Source: Gemmatimonadota bacterium
Lineage (GTDB): Bacteria > Gemmatimonadota > Gemmatimonadetes > Longimicrobiales > RSA9
Length of the DNA stretch: 21,661 nt
Direction: 5' to 3'
Assembly (NCBI GenBank): GCA_012027055.1
Contig: VEPF01000120.1
Span: 2,464 to 24,124 of the forward strand
In this document: one piece after another, positions 7,008 to 14,990 of the stretch
How positions within the stretch are numbered: position 1 is the stretch's first letter
Layout: the number at the start of each line of letters is the position of its first letter
Notes under the pieces: model-generated
The model's database searches: none
What the model was told of the DNA's origin: nothing
The model's input: only the letters and a program-made list of their open reading frames with translations
Program-made: the position numbers and the translations under genes

Positions 7008-8738
7008 TCAGCGACCGCCGGCCACCGCGTAGACGCCGAGCATCGTGCCGACGAAGCCGCCGGCGACCTTCGTGCTCAGGACCGTGCCGTCCACGCCGTC
7101 CGCGAGCATGGTCCACTGCCCGGGCGTGGTGCCGTAGTAGAAGGCGTAGGTGTCACCGCGCGCGTCGATGCGCAGGTACACCGTCCCGTCCGCGGGCAGG
7201 TCGAGCGGGGCGGTGGCGACCATTTCGCCCGCGGGCGGCGTGGCCGCGCCCGCGTGCTTCACCAGCCGCACGCTGGTGCGCCCGTCCGCCGGCGTCGCCC
7301 CCAACTGGTAGTTGAAGTCGTCGTTCTGGACCGCGGCGATGCCCGCCTCATCGCCGGGCCGTTGCGGGCGGTAGATCATGGCCGTGCTGGCCGAGGCGGT
7401 GCCGTGCTGCTGGCGGCGCCCGACGAACGAGGGCTGGCGCCGGTCCTCGAGGCGGAACGGCCGGGCCCGGAGCGTGAGCCAGCCGGGCCGCGAGGTCAGG
7501 TCCCACCACTGTTCCCGCGGGGTGCGGATCAACTGCCAGTGCGGCGCGAGCACCGGGCTCGCGAACTCATCCACATGCGTGAGATTGCCGGCGAGCGAGA
7601 CCGGCGCCGCGGGCTGGCGGGGCAGGTCGGGGACGGCGTGCGCGTAGGGCACCAGGTCGTCGCCTTTCGTGACGATCGGCCAGCCGTTCTCCCAGCGCAC
7701 GGGCATGAGGAAGGTCTCGCGGCCGGTGTTGTAGAGGTCATCGCCGTAGGGACGCGTGCCCAGGAACACGGCCCACCATTCGCCGTTCTGCGTCTCCACG
7801 AAGTCCGCATGGCCGGTGGAGGTGACCGGGAACGGGCGAACGCGGTCCAGGTGCCGCTGGGTGAGGATGGGATTGCCCGGGTACGGCACATACGGTCCGA
7901 GCACGGACGTGCTGCGGAAGACCACTTCGGAGTGTTCGTATCCGGTGCCGCCTTCCGCGCAGATCAGGTAGTAGTAGCCGTTCCTCCGGAAGAGATGCGG
8001 TCCCTCGATCCAGACCGGGTGCTTCGCGATGTCGACGCCACCGTCCACGATCACGGTGCGCTCTCCCACCAGCTGTCCGGCGGCCACGTCGAACTCCTGG
8101 ATCCAGATCGCGCGGTGGCCGGTGTAGAGCGGCGGGCCCGCGGGCGGGCCGTTGTTGACCACGTATGCGCGGCCGTCGTCATCGAAGAACAGCGACGGAT
8201 CGATGCCATCGAAGCGCAGCCAGATCGGGTCGGACCACGGGCCCGCCGGGTCCGTCGCGGTCACGTAGAAGTTCCCGCCCGCGTCCACCAGCGTATTAAG
8301 CACGTAGAAGCGGCCGGCGTGGTAGCTGATGGCGGGGGCGTAGGCCCCTCTGGAGATGCCGAGGCTGTCGCGCAGCATGAGCTGGGACGGCCGGTCAAGC
8401 ACGTGCCCGAGCTGGGTCCAGTTGACCATGTCCTTGCTGTGAAAGATCGGAATGCCCGGATAGAACGAGAACGTGGAGGTGACCAGGTAGTAGTCGTCGT
8501 GCACGCGGACCACGCTCGGGTCCGGGTAGAAGCCGGCCAGGATCGGGTTCTGGTACTCGCCTGCCCTGGCGCGGTGCACCTCGAGTGCCGGGTCCCGGCC
8601 CTCGTAGCGGAACCAGTCGAAGCGGGGATCGGCGCCAGCCGGCGAGTTGCTGCTCGCGCGCGGCTCCTGGGCGGAGATTCCGCCCGTGGCGAGGATCGCG
8701 AACAGCAGCGAGCAGGCGATGGCGAGCAGACGTCGCAT
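7008..8738 (-). CDS. Exported glycoside hydrolase family 43 enzyme (beta-xylosidase or alpha-L-arabinofuranosidase)
   Basis: Probably cleaves xylose or arabinofuranose from xylo-oligosaccharides with inversion. Length is 576 residues with a Sec signal peptide 'MRRLLAIACSLLFAILATGG' and cleavage near 'ISAQ-EP'. The five-bladed propeller runs from about 60 to 360. The three GH43 acids are visible: base Asp73 in 'GFYPDPS', pKa-modulating Asp180 in 'DGIDPSLFFDDDG', and acid Glu245 in 'WIEGPHLF'. Residues from about 385 on form the C-terminal beta-sandwich found in XynB-like members ('EQWWDLTSRPGWLTLRARP', then 'AGIAAVQNDDFNYQLG'). This two-domain form and 'FSFYPGIPIFHSKDMVNW' favour a beta-xylosidase/arabinofuranosidase subfamily, but activity cannot be separated by eye. 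It is the second gene of a minus-strand pair, 56 bases after the GH29 gene. No clear Shine-Dalgarno sequence precedes its ATG, but the signal peptide fixes the start. Confidence 0.92.
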   Translation of the reverse strand: MRRLLAIACSLLFAILATGGISAQEPRASSNSPAGADPRFDWFRYEGRDPALEVHRARAGEYQNPILAGFYPDPSVVRVHDDYYLVTSTFSFYPGIPIFHSKDMVNWTQLGHVLDRPSQLMLRDSLGISRGAYAPAISYHAGRFYVLNTLVDAGGNFYVTATDPAGPWSDPIWLRFDGIDPSLFFDDDGRAYVVNNGPPAGPPLYTGHRAIWIQEFDVAAGQLVGERTVIVDGGVDIAKHPVWIEGPHLFRRNGYYYLICAEGGTGYEHSEVVFRSTSVLGPYVPYPGNPILTQRHLDRVRPFPVTSTGHADFVETQNGEWWAVFLGTRPYGDDLYNTGRETFLMPVRWENGWPIVTKGDDLVPYAHAVPDLPRQPAAPVSLAGNLTHVDEFASPVLAPHWQLIRTPREQWWDLTSRPGWLTLRARPFRLEDRRQPSFVGRRQQHGTASASTAMIYRPQRPGDEAGIAAVQNDDFNYQLGATPADGRTSVRLVKHAGAATPPAGEMVATAPLDLPADGTVYLRIDARGDTYAFYYGTTPGQWTMLADGVDGTVLSTKVAGGFVGTMLGVYAVAGGR

Positions 8739-8794
8739 TGGTCAGCCGGTGGTTGAGGGTAGGCTCGACGGCATCGACAAGGCGCACGAACGGA

Positions 8795-10219
8795 TCACGG
8801 CGCAGTGTCCGCGAAGAGCGAGACGGCCACGCGCTCGGGGGCGGCCACGGCGTCTTCCACCACGACCCGGACGGCGTCAAGCGACGCGGGCGCGAACCGG
8901 TGCAGGCGCGCATAGCCGATGGTGGAGCCGCTGGCCAGCAGGCGCCACTCCTGACCGACCCGGCCGTACAGGGAGTGCTGCGCCACGATCTGACCGTGGC
9001 GGGCGATGTCCTCCGCGAGCCGGGCAACGCCCACCGAGACCGGCCGCGGCAGGGTGATGTCGAGCTGCGCGGTGCGCGCGCCGGTGACGCGCCAGCGCGC
9101 GCGGGCCGAGGCGGAGACGTCGTACGCGAACCGGCTGGAGAGCCGGGTGCGCCACTCGGCCAGGCGCGCCACGTCGCCGTCGGCGAATTGCCCCGCAGGC
9201 GAGGGCGGCACGTTGAGGAGCAGCTTGCCGTTCAGCCCGACGGACGTGAAGAAGAGGTTCACGAGGTCGTCGGTGGTGCGCACGCGGGCATCATCTTGCG
9301 GGTGGTAGAACCAGCCCGGCCGGATGGACGTGTCCACCTCCGCCGGCTGCCACACGGTGCCGTGCGGGTCGCCGTGCTGCAGCAGGTCCTGCCGGCCCGT
9401 CTCGAACTGCGCGCCCGGCTCGGGGATGGCGGTCGGGTCCATGGTGGACCAGTTCGGGTCGCCGGCCTGGCCGGCCTCGTTGCCGCACCAGCGCACGTCC
9501 GGGCCGGCGGATGAGAACCGCACCGCATCCGGCTGCAGGCGGCGGCACGTGTCCCAGAAGCGCGGCCAGTCGTAGGCCTGCCGCTTCCCGTTGGGCCCCT
9601 CGCCGTTCGCGCCATCGAACCAGAGCTCGGCGAGCGGGCCGTAGCGCGTGCACAGCTCGGTGAGCTGAGCGACGTAGACATCGTTGTAGCGCGGCGAGTC
9701 GCCGTAGGCGGGATGGTTGCGGTCCCAGGGCGAGAGGTAGAGGCCCGGCCGCAGACCTTCGGCGCGGCAGGCGTCCACGAACTCGCGCACCACGTCGCCG
9801 TCGCCGTTCCGCCACGGGCTCTGCCGCACGCTGTGCCCGGTGGTAGCGGTGGGCCAGAGGCAGAAGCCGTCATGGTGCTGGGCGGTGAGCACCATGGCGC
9901 GCGCGCCGGCCGCGCGCGCGGCTTTGGCCCACTGCCGGGCATCGAGGGCGGAGGGCGCGAAGACGGCGGGCTCTTCGCGGCCGTCGCCCCACTCGCGGTT
10001 GGTGAAGGTGTTCACGCCGAAGTGGACGAAGATGGCCAGCTCGTCCCGCTGCCACGCGAGCTGGGCGCGCGTCGGGCGGGGGCGCGCGACTCCGGCGCGG
10101 GCCGGTCCGGGCCCGGTCACCCGCGCGGCGCCGGCGCGCGCCGCGCCCAGGCGCAGGAAGCCGCGACGATCCGTCGCGGGCCAACCGTCCGCATGCCCCG
10201 GCTGAGCGATCTGCCTCAT
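8795..10219 (-). CDS. GH29 alpha-L-fucosidase, subfamily-B-like, Tat-exported
   Basis: A retaining exo-glycosidase removing alpha-L-fucose or a stereochemically similar sugar. Length is 474 residues. Residues 17-34 contain a Tat signal 'TDRRGFLRLG', although the hydrophobic part is short and Ala-rich. The TIM barrel starts at about 50 ('LAIFVHFGVNTFTNREWGDG'), with 'TAQHHDGFCLWPT' (112-124). The probable nucleophile is Asp202 in 'AELWFDGANGEG', and the likely acid/base is Glu248 in 'RWCGNEAG'. 'VDTSIRPGWFYHPQDD' and 'NGKLLLNVPPSPAGQ' are typical of the subfamily-B group. A beta-sandwich fills residues 350-474. GGAG at 10227-10230 (minus-strand sense) is a good ribosome site for the ATG at 10219. 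It is the first gene of the minus-strand pair with GH43. Subfamily B enzymes are often linkage-restricted (alpha-1,3/1,4); linkage here is unknown. Confidence 0.88.
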   Translation of the reverse strand: MRQIAQPGHADGWPATDRRGFLRLGAARAGAARVTGPGPARAGVARPRPTRAQLAWQRDELAIFVHFGVNTFTNREWGDGREEPAVFAPSALDARQWAKAARAAGARAMVLTAQHHDGFCLWPTATTGHSVRQSPWRNGDGDVVREFVDACRAEGLRPGLYLSPWDRNHPAYGDSPRYNDVYVAQLTELCTRYGPLAELWFDGANGEGPNGKRQAYDWPRFWDTCRRLQPDAVRFSSAGPDVRWCGNEAGQAGDPNWSTMDPTAIPEPGAQFETGRQDLLQHGDPHGTVWQPAEVDTSIRPGWFYHPQDDARVRTTDDLVNLFFTSVGLNGKLLLNVPPSPAGQFADGDVARLAEWRTRLSSRFAYDVSASARARWRVTGARTAQLDITLPRPVSVGVARLAEDIARHGQIVAQHSLYGRVGQEWRLLASGSTIGYARLHRFAPASLDAVRVVVEDAVAAPERVAVSLFADTAP

Positions 10220-10430
10220 CGAGTTGCTCCCGTGCTGTCCCTCGAACCGCCGCCCAACTTACCCGCTCGGGCGCAGGCGACGCCACACGCCTGAAGGTCG
10301 TCCGCTACGGCCGCTTCGCCGCGCGCCGAGTGGACCAGTTCGCCCGGGGCGCCATACCTTGCGACCGACGTACATTATGCCAGGTGCTGTCCGAGACTAG
10401 GGCCGGTCAACCGCGAAAGGCGCTCCGACG
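10220..10430. promoter_or_regulatory. Divergent intergenic region (GH29 pair / oxidoreductase operon)
   Basis: A 211-bp gap between divergently transcribed operons that must hold at least two promoters. On the minus strand CATAAT (10374-10379) matches the -10 consensus in five of six positions, 155 bases from the GH29 start, but no good -35 is seen at the usual distance. For the plus strand no convincing -35/-10 pair was found. No gene or strong repeat is present. A regulator site is plausible but not visible by eye. Confidence 0.35.
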
Positions 10431-11876
10431 ATGGCGCAACCACCGAGGCACACCGGAATCGGCATGGACCGTCGTTCGTTCCTGAAGGGAGTCGTGGCGG
10501 GCGGCCCCGCCGCCATGCTCGGGCCCCGCGTGCTGCGCGCGGCGGACGGCCGGATGATTCGGGGCGCGGGTCCCAACGAGCTGGTGAACGTCGCCTGCTG
10601 CGGCATCGGCGGGCAGGGCGCCGCGGACATCACCCAGTTCATGGACACCGGGCTGTGCAACATCGTGGCCCTGTGCGACACGGACCTGGGCGCCGAGCCG
10701 ACGCGGAAGAGCATCAACGCGTTCCCCAACGCGGCTCGCTTCCAGGATTTCCGCCGCATGTTCGACCGCATGGGGATGGACATCGACGCGGTGCTGATCG
10801 CGACTCCGGACCACTCCCACTTTCCGATCGCGATGCTGGCCATGTCGCTGGGCAAGCACATCTACGTCGAGAAGCCGATGGCGCACAGCTACCGGCAGAT
10901 CGACCTGATGATGAAAGCGGCGAAGAAGTACCGGGTGGCGACGCAGATGGGAAACCAGGGCCACTCGGAGGCCAACTACTTCCAGTTCCGGGCCTGGACG
11001 GATGCGGGCATCATCAGGAACGTCAGCAGGATCACCGCGTTCATGAACAGCTCCCGGCGCTGGCACGGCATGCACGTCAGCGATTTCCTGCCCGCGGAGC
11101 CCATCCCGGACACGCTCGACTTCGAGACCTGGCTCGCGACGGCCGCGCGCCACCCGTACAACCAGGGCTACATGGTCGGCGAGTGGCGCTCCTGGTACGA
11201 CTTCGGCAACGGGGCGCTCGGCGACTGGGGCGCGCACATCTTCGACACCGCGCACGAGTTCCTGCAGCTCGGCCTGCCCACCGAGGTCGAGGCCGTGCAG
11301 CTGGACGGCTGGAACCCGTTCATCTTCCCGCAGGCCTCCACGCTGGCGTTCCGCTTCCCGGCGCGAGGGAGGCGGCCGCCGGTCGAGCTGACCTGGTACG
11401 ACGGCCAGCAGAACCTGCCGCCGCTGCCCGAGGGATTCGGCGGTGCGGTGGTGGATCCCAACATCCCGGCGCCCACGCGTGGCCAGATCGATACCACGCG
11501 CATGGCGCAGGGGAAGGTGATCTACGGCGAGGGCCTGACGTTCAAGGGCGGCACGCACGGCGCCACGCTGTCGATCATTCCCGAGGCGAGAGCCCAGGAA
11601 ATGGCCGCGCAGCTGCCGGAAGTGCCGGTGAGCCCGTCGAATCACTACCGGAACTTCCTGCTGGCGTGCCGGGGCGAGGAGCAGTGCCGGTCGTCGTTCG
11701 CGGTGGCCGGGCCGCTGTCGCAGGTGATGGCGCTGGGGGTGATCGCGCAGCGCGTGAACGGGAAGCTGAGCTTCGACCCGAACAAGCAGAAGATCACCAA
11801 TCACAAGGTCGCGAACGGGCTGCTTGCGGGCGTGGAGCCGCGCAAGGAGTGGAAGCAGTTCTACAAGCTGGCGTGA
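10431..11876 (+). CDS. Tat-exported Gfo/Idh/MocA-family oxidoreductase
   Basis: NAD(P)-dependent sugar oxidoreductase fold, probably exported. Length is 481 residues. A Tat signal 'MDRRSFLKGVVAGGPAAMLG' begins at residue 12. The Rossmann glycine motif 'CCGIGGQG' lies at 57-64, 'LCDTD' at the end of the second strand, and 'ATPDHSH' follows. The catalytic-Lys motif 'YVEKPMAHS' is at 145-153. 'GDWGAHIFDTAHEF' (264-277) supplies the conserved Asp/His pair of the C-terminal domain. The ATG at 10431 follows AAAGG at a long spacing of 10 bases. An internal ATG at 10464 would begin directly at the Tat motif and is a fair alternative. It heads an operon with a GH29 gene and an esterase. Relatives include alpha-N-acetylgalactosaminidases of GH109 (NAD as cofactor) and sugar dehydrogenases; substrate cannot be stated. 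Such Tat-borne members are thought to be exported folded with bound cofactor. Confidence 0.88.
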   Translation: MAQPPRHTGIGMDRRSFLKGVVAGGPAAMLGPRVLRAADGRMIRGAGPNELVNVACCGIGGQGAADITQFMDTGLCNIVALCDTDLGAEPTRKSINAFPNAARFQDFRRMFDRMGMDIDAVLIATPDHSHFPIAMLAMSLGKHIYVEKPMAHSYRQIDLMMKAAKKYRVATQMGNQGHSEANYFQFRAWTDAGIIRNVSRITAFMNSSRRWHGMHVSDFLPAEPIPDTLDFETWLATAARHPYNQGYMVGEWRSWYDFGNGALGDWGAHIFDTAHEFLQLGLPTEVEAVQLDGWNPFIFPQASTLAFRFPARGRRPPVELTWYDGQQNLPPLPEGFGGAVVDPNIPAPTRGQIDTTRMAQGKVIYGEGLTFKGGTHGATLSIIPEARAQEMAAQLPEVPVSPSNHYRNFLLACRGEEQCRSSFAVAGPLSQVMALGVIAQRVNGKLSFDPNKQKITNHKVANGLLAGVEPRKEWKQFYKLA

Positions 11877-11973
11877 GCGGCTCGCCGCGGAGTGCGGAGC
11901 GGGACACGGCCAGCCGGACCAGTCGCGCGCCGGTGACGGCGCCATGCGACGTCGCAAGCAAGGTGACTCGCTC

Positions 11974-13641
11974 ATGATCCGCCCACTGAACCGCCGGGAA
12001 TTCCTGGAGCGGAGCGTGCTCGCCGCCGCGGGGCTGGCCGCACCGCTGCTGCCGTCCTGCGCGCGCCCCCTGCGGGCTCCGGCGCCGGGTGCACGCGGCG
12101 TCTTCCAGCCCACCTGGGAATCGCTCCAGCAGTACCGTGTGCCGGAGTGGTTCCGCGACGCCAAGCTCGGCATCTGGGCGCACTGGGGGCCGCAGTGCCA
12201 GCCCGAGCGAGGCGACTGGTACGCGCGCGAGATGTACCTGGAGGGCAGCCCGCGCTACCGGTTCCACGTAGGCCGCTACGGCCACCCGTCGAAGTTCGGC
12301 TTCAAGGACGTGATCCACGAGTGGCGCGCGGAACGGTGGGACCCGGGCGCGCTCGTGTCGCGCTACCGCCGCGTGGGCGCGCGCTACTTCTTCGCGCTGG
12401 CCAACCACCACGACAACCTCGACCTGTGGGACAGCCGCTACCAGCCGTGGAACTCCGTGGCGGTCGGGCCGCGCCAGGACATCATCGGCGGCTGGGCGAA
12501 GGCGGCGAGGGACAACGGGCTGCGCTTCGGCGTGAGCGTGCACGCCTCGCACGCGTGGTCGTGGTACGAGCCCGCGCAGGGCGCGGACCGCGAGGGGCCG
12601 CTCGCGGGCGTGCCGTACGATGGCAGGCTTACGAGGGCTGATGGCGCGGGTCAGTGGTGGAACGGCCTGGACCCGCAGGACCTCTACGCCCAGGATCACC
12701 AGCCCGCGCCGGACTTCCAGAACGGCAACTCGATCCACGCGCGCTGGAGCTGGGGCAACGGCATCACGCCTCCGAGCGACGCCTACTGCCGCAAATTCTT
12801 CGACCGTACCATCGACCTGGTCGACCGCTACGAGCCCGATCTGCTCTACTTCGACGACACGGCGTTGCCCTTCTGGCCCATCAACGACACCGGGCTCAGG
12901 ATCGCCGCGCACTTCTACAACCGGAACCCGGGTCGCGACCACGGCACCGTCGACGCGGTGCTGTTCGGCAAGATCCTGGACGAGCAGCAGCGGCGCTGCC
13001 TGGTGTGGGACATCGAGCGCGGCCAGGCCAACGAGATCCTGCCATTTCCCTGGCAGACCGACACGTGCATCGGTGCCTGGCACTACGACCGCACCATCTA
13101 CGAGCAGGGCCGCTACAAGACGGCGGAGACGGTGGTGCGCATGCTCGTCGACATCGTGAGCAAGAACGGCAACCTGTTGCTGAACATCCCGCTGCGCGGC
13201 GATGGCAGCCTGGATGACGAGGAGCTGGCAGTACTCGATGGGCTCGAGGCGTGGCTGAAGGTGAACGGCGAGAGCATCTTCGGCACCCGCCCCTGGCGCG
13301 TCTTCGGCGAGGGGCCCGCCACGCAGGGAGCCGCGCTCAACGCGCAGGGGTTCAACGAAGGCCGCAACCGGCCTTACACCGCGGAGGACATTCGCTTCGC
13401 CACCCGCGGCGACACGCTCTACGCCACTGCGCTGAGCTGGCCGGAGAGCGGACGCCTGGTCGTGAAAGCGCTCGCCGAAGGCGCGCCGGACCGCGGCGCG
13501 ATCGGGGCAATCCGGCTGCTGGGCGGCCCCGAGCGGCTGGAGTGGACGCGCGACCCCGCGGGCCTGGCCGTGCAGCTCCCGGCCGCGCGCCCGTGCGATT
13601 ACGCCTACGTGCTCGAGATCAAGGGTTTGAAAGCGGCGTAA
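11974..13641 (+). CDS. GH29 alpha-L-fucosidase-like enzyme, subfamily-A-like, Tat-exported
   Basis: Second GH29 protein in the window, of a different branch. With the ATG at 11974 it has 555 residues; the frame is open further upstream, but this ATG follows AAGGTGA (11960-11966) and starts the Tat signal 'NRREFLERSVLAAAG'. 'LLPSC' (25-29) after the Tat motif could be a lipobox, giving a Tat lipoprotein. The barrel begins 'VPEWFRDAKLGIWAHWGPQ' (56-74), the GH29 hallmark. The usual 'HHDGF' is replaced by 'HHDNLDLW' (145-152). The likely nucleophile is Asp294 in 'PDLLYFDDT', where most members have 'WFDG'. 'KNGNLLLNIPLRGDGSLDD' marks the end of the barrel, followed by a C-terminal beta-sandwich. 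The departures at both motifs suggest a non-standard specificity. It is 97 bases after the oxidoreductase and 23 before the esterase, so probably co-transcribed. Confidence 0.87.
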   Translation: MIRPLNRREFLERSVLAAAGLAAPLLPSCARPLRAPAPGARGVFQPTWESLQQYRVPEWFRDAKLGIWAHWGPQCQPERGDWYAREMYLEGSPRYRFHVGRYGHPSKFGFKDVIHEWRAERWDPGALVSRYRRVGARYFFALANHHDNLDLWDSRYQPWNSVAVGPRQDIIGGWAKAARDNGLRFGVSVHASHAWSWYEPAQGADREGPLAGVPYDGRLTRADGAGQWWNGLDPQDLYAQDHQPAPDFQNGNSIHARWSWGNGITPPSDAYCRKFFDRTIDLVDRYEPDLLYFDDTALPFWPINDTGLRIAAHFYNRNPGRDHGTVDAVLFGKILDEQQRRCLVWDIERGQANEILPFPWQTDTCIGAWHYDRTIYEQGRYKTAETVVRMLVDIVSKNGNLLLNIPLRGDGSLDDEELAVLDGLEAWLKVNGESIFGTRPWRVFGEGPATQGAALNAQGFNEGRNRPYTAEDIRFATRGDTLYATALSWPESGRLVVKALAEGAPDRGAIGAIRLLGGPERLEWTRDPAGLAVQLPAARPCDYAYVLEIKGLKAA

Positions 13642-13664
13642 CTCACTACCCGAAGGAGAAGGCA

Positions 13665-14741
13665 ATGCCACGCATGCAGCTGCTCACGGCCCTCGCGGCG
13701 GCGTCCTTTCTCACGCTCATGCCCGCCAACCGCGCCCTCGCCCAGGTGCAGACCGAGGTCCCGGCGCCGGTGCCCGGCGCACAGCCGCGCACCCTGGAGA
13801 AGATCAAGGTCCACGGCACGGCGCTCGAGGGAAACCTGGAAGGAGACGCGGTCGATCGCGACGTACTCGTGTTCTTGCCGCCCAGCTACCAGCAGCAGAT
13901 AAACCGACGCTACCCGGTGGTCTACGCGCTGCACGGGTATTCAGTCGGGGCGGAGCAGTGGAGCAAGGAGATCCACGTTCCGCAGACCGTCGAGGGCGCG
14001 TTCGCGGAGGGCGCGCACGAGATGATCGTGGTGCTGCCCGACTCCAAGACGCTGCACAACGGCTCGATGTACTCGAGCTCCGTGACCACCGGAGACTTCG
14101 AGAACTACATCGCGCAGGACGTCGTCTCCTACATCGATGCCCACTACCGCACCATCCCGGAACGCCGCAGCCGCGGGCTGGTGGGCCACTCCATGGGCGG
14201 GTACGGTGCCACGCGCATCGGCATGAAGCACTCCGATGTGTTTGGCAGCCTCTACATCATGAGCCCGTGCTGCCTCTCGCCCCGCGGCGGCCGCGTCACC
14301 CCGGCCATGGACTCGGCCCTGGCCGCCGTCAAGGTAACCGCCGATGCCGCGAAGCTGCCGGGCGGCATGCGCATGCAGCTGGCGGCGGCGGCGGCGTGGT
14401 CGCCCAACCCGAACCGGCCGCCGCTCTACCTGGACCTGCCCACTGACAGCGCCACGCGCGCCGACGTGCTGGCCAAATGGGCAGCCAATGCGCCGCTCGC
14501 GTTCATCGACCAGTACATCGCGAACCTGCGCCAGTATGACGCCATCGCCATCGACGTGGGCGACCAGGACGGGCTGCGCGTCGATACTGGCAACCTGCAC
14601 GACGTGCTGGAGCGCTACGGCATCAAGCACGGCTTCGAGGTGTACCAGGGCACGCACACCAGCGCCATGGCCGTGCGCTTCCAGAACTTCGTGATGCCGT
14701 TCTTCAGCCAGCACCTGTGCACCACGGAAGGGTGCAAGTAA
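13665..14741 (+). CDS. Secreted alpha/beta-hydrolase esterase (esterase D / CE1-like)
   Basis: Probably removes acetyl or feruloyl esters from polysaccharide side chains. Length is 358 residues from the ATG at 13665, chosen because AAGGAG (13653-13658) lies six bases before it and a Sec signal peptide follows (residues 1-26, '...ANRALA-QVQ'). The fold begins with 'VLVFLPPSY' and 'RYPVVYALHGYS' (oxyanion region, 82-93). The nucleophile is Ser176 in 'GHSMGGYGA'. The acid is probably Asp300 or Asp302 in 'VGDQDGL', and the His is His331 in 'GTHTSAM'. The chain ends with 'LCTTEGCK'; this Cys pair and 'SPCC' (200-203) could form disulfides. It lies 23 bases after the GH29 gene. Its TAA stop overlaps an ATG (TAATG) that opens a signal-peptide-like frame. 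Substrate is inferred from context only; S-formylglutathione-hydrolase-like ancestry is possible. Confidence 0.88.
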   Translation: MPRMQLLTALAAASFLTLMPANRALAQVQTEVPAPVPGAQPRTLEKIKVHGTALEGNLEGDAVDRDVLVFLPPSYQQQINRRYPVVYALHGYSVGAEQWSKEIHVPQTVEGAFAEGAHEMIVVLPDSKTLHNGSMYSSSVTTGDFENYIAQDVVSYIDAHYRTIPERRSRGLVGHSMGGYGATRIGMKHSDVFGSLYIMSPCCLSPRGGRVTPAMDSALAAVKVTADAAKLPGGMRMQLAAAAAWSPNPNRPPLYLDLPTDSATRADVLAKWAANAPLAFIDQYIANLRQYDAIAIDVGDQDGLRVDTGNLHDVLERYGIKHGFEVYQGTHTSAMAVRFQNFVMPFFSQHLCTTEGCK

Positions 14742-14930
14742 TGGCTTGCCATCGGGCTGCAGTCCTGCTGGGCACGCTGGCCGCGCTCTCGGCCGCCCAC
14801 GCCGGCGCGCCCCGGATTCAGTGTGGTCGGCAACCCGACTCCGGCGGGCTGGACCCACCGCGCCACCGTTCCGGCGGAAGAAGCACGCCGCGGCTCACGG
14901 GAGGGCCAGCCTGGCGCCGGCGCTGCCTGA
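14741..14930 (+). pseudogene. Possible remnant of a secreted-protein gene, frameshifted
   Basis: The ATG at 14741 overlaps the esterase stop (TAATG), a layout typical of translational coupling. It opens with a textbook signal peptide, 'MACHRAAVLLGTLAALSAAHA'. After that the frame turns into Arg/Pro-rich, unprotein-like sequence and runs on antisense into the next gene. The +1 frame from about 14808 reads 'RPGFSVVGNPTPAGWTHR' and 'ATVPAEEARRG' with the GC-rich third positions of local genes, and stops at 14928-14930. This looks like a 5' fragment joined out of frame to another piece, just before a terminator hairpin. It could also be a short real peptide or chance. No function can be assigned. 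Confidence 0.35.
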
Positions 14931-14948
14931 TCACGGCTGCTGGCCACC

Positions 14949-14980
14949 ACCCGGCCCGCCGGGCTGACGGCGGGCCGGGT
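14949..14980 (+). terminator. Terminator-like hairpin between convergent operons
   Basis: A perfect 13-bp stem (ACCCGGCCCGCCG 14949-14961, CGGCGGGCCGGGT 14968-14980) closes a 6-base loop. It sits 10 bases before the stop of the convergent CE1 esterase. Neither side has a real T-run, so it is either a weak or bidirectional terminator or an mRNA 3'-end stabiliser. Confidence 0.6.
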
Positions 14981-14990
14981 AGTCCTGCCT

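Noticed and set aside
4933..7116. A 727-codon minus-strand open frame over the SusD gene
   Set aside because: Same GC-driven shadow. It overlaps a clear SusD protein and crosses a strong terminator hairpin, and its product has no recognisable motif.
11824..11973. Upstream starts for the second GH29 gene overlapping the oxidoreductase gene
   Set aside because: They would place about 50 Arg/Ser-rich residues before the Tat signal. AAGGTGA in front of the ATG at 11974 settles the start.
10407..12173. A 588-codon minus-strand frame opposite the oxidoreductase and the next gene
   Set aside because: It spans two real plus-strand genes and the gap between them, with His/Arg-rich composition and no family resemblance.
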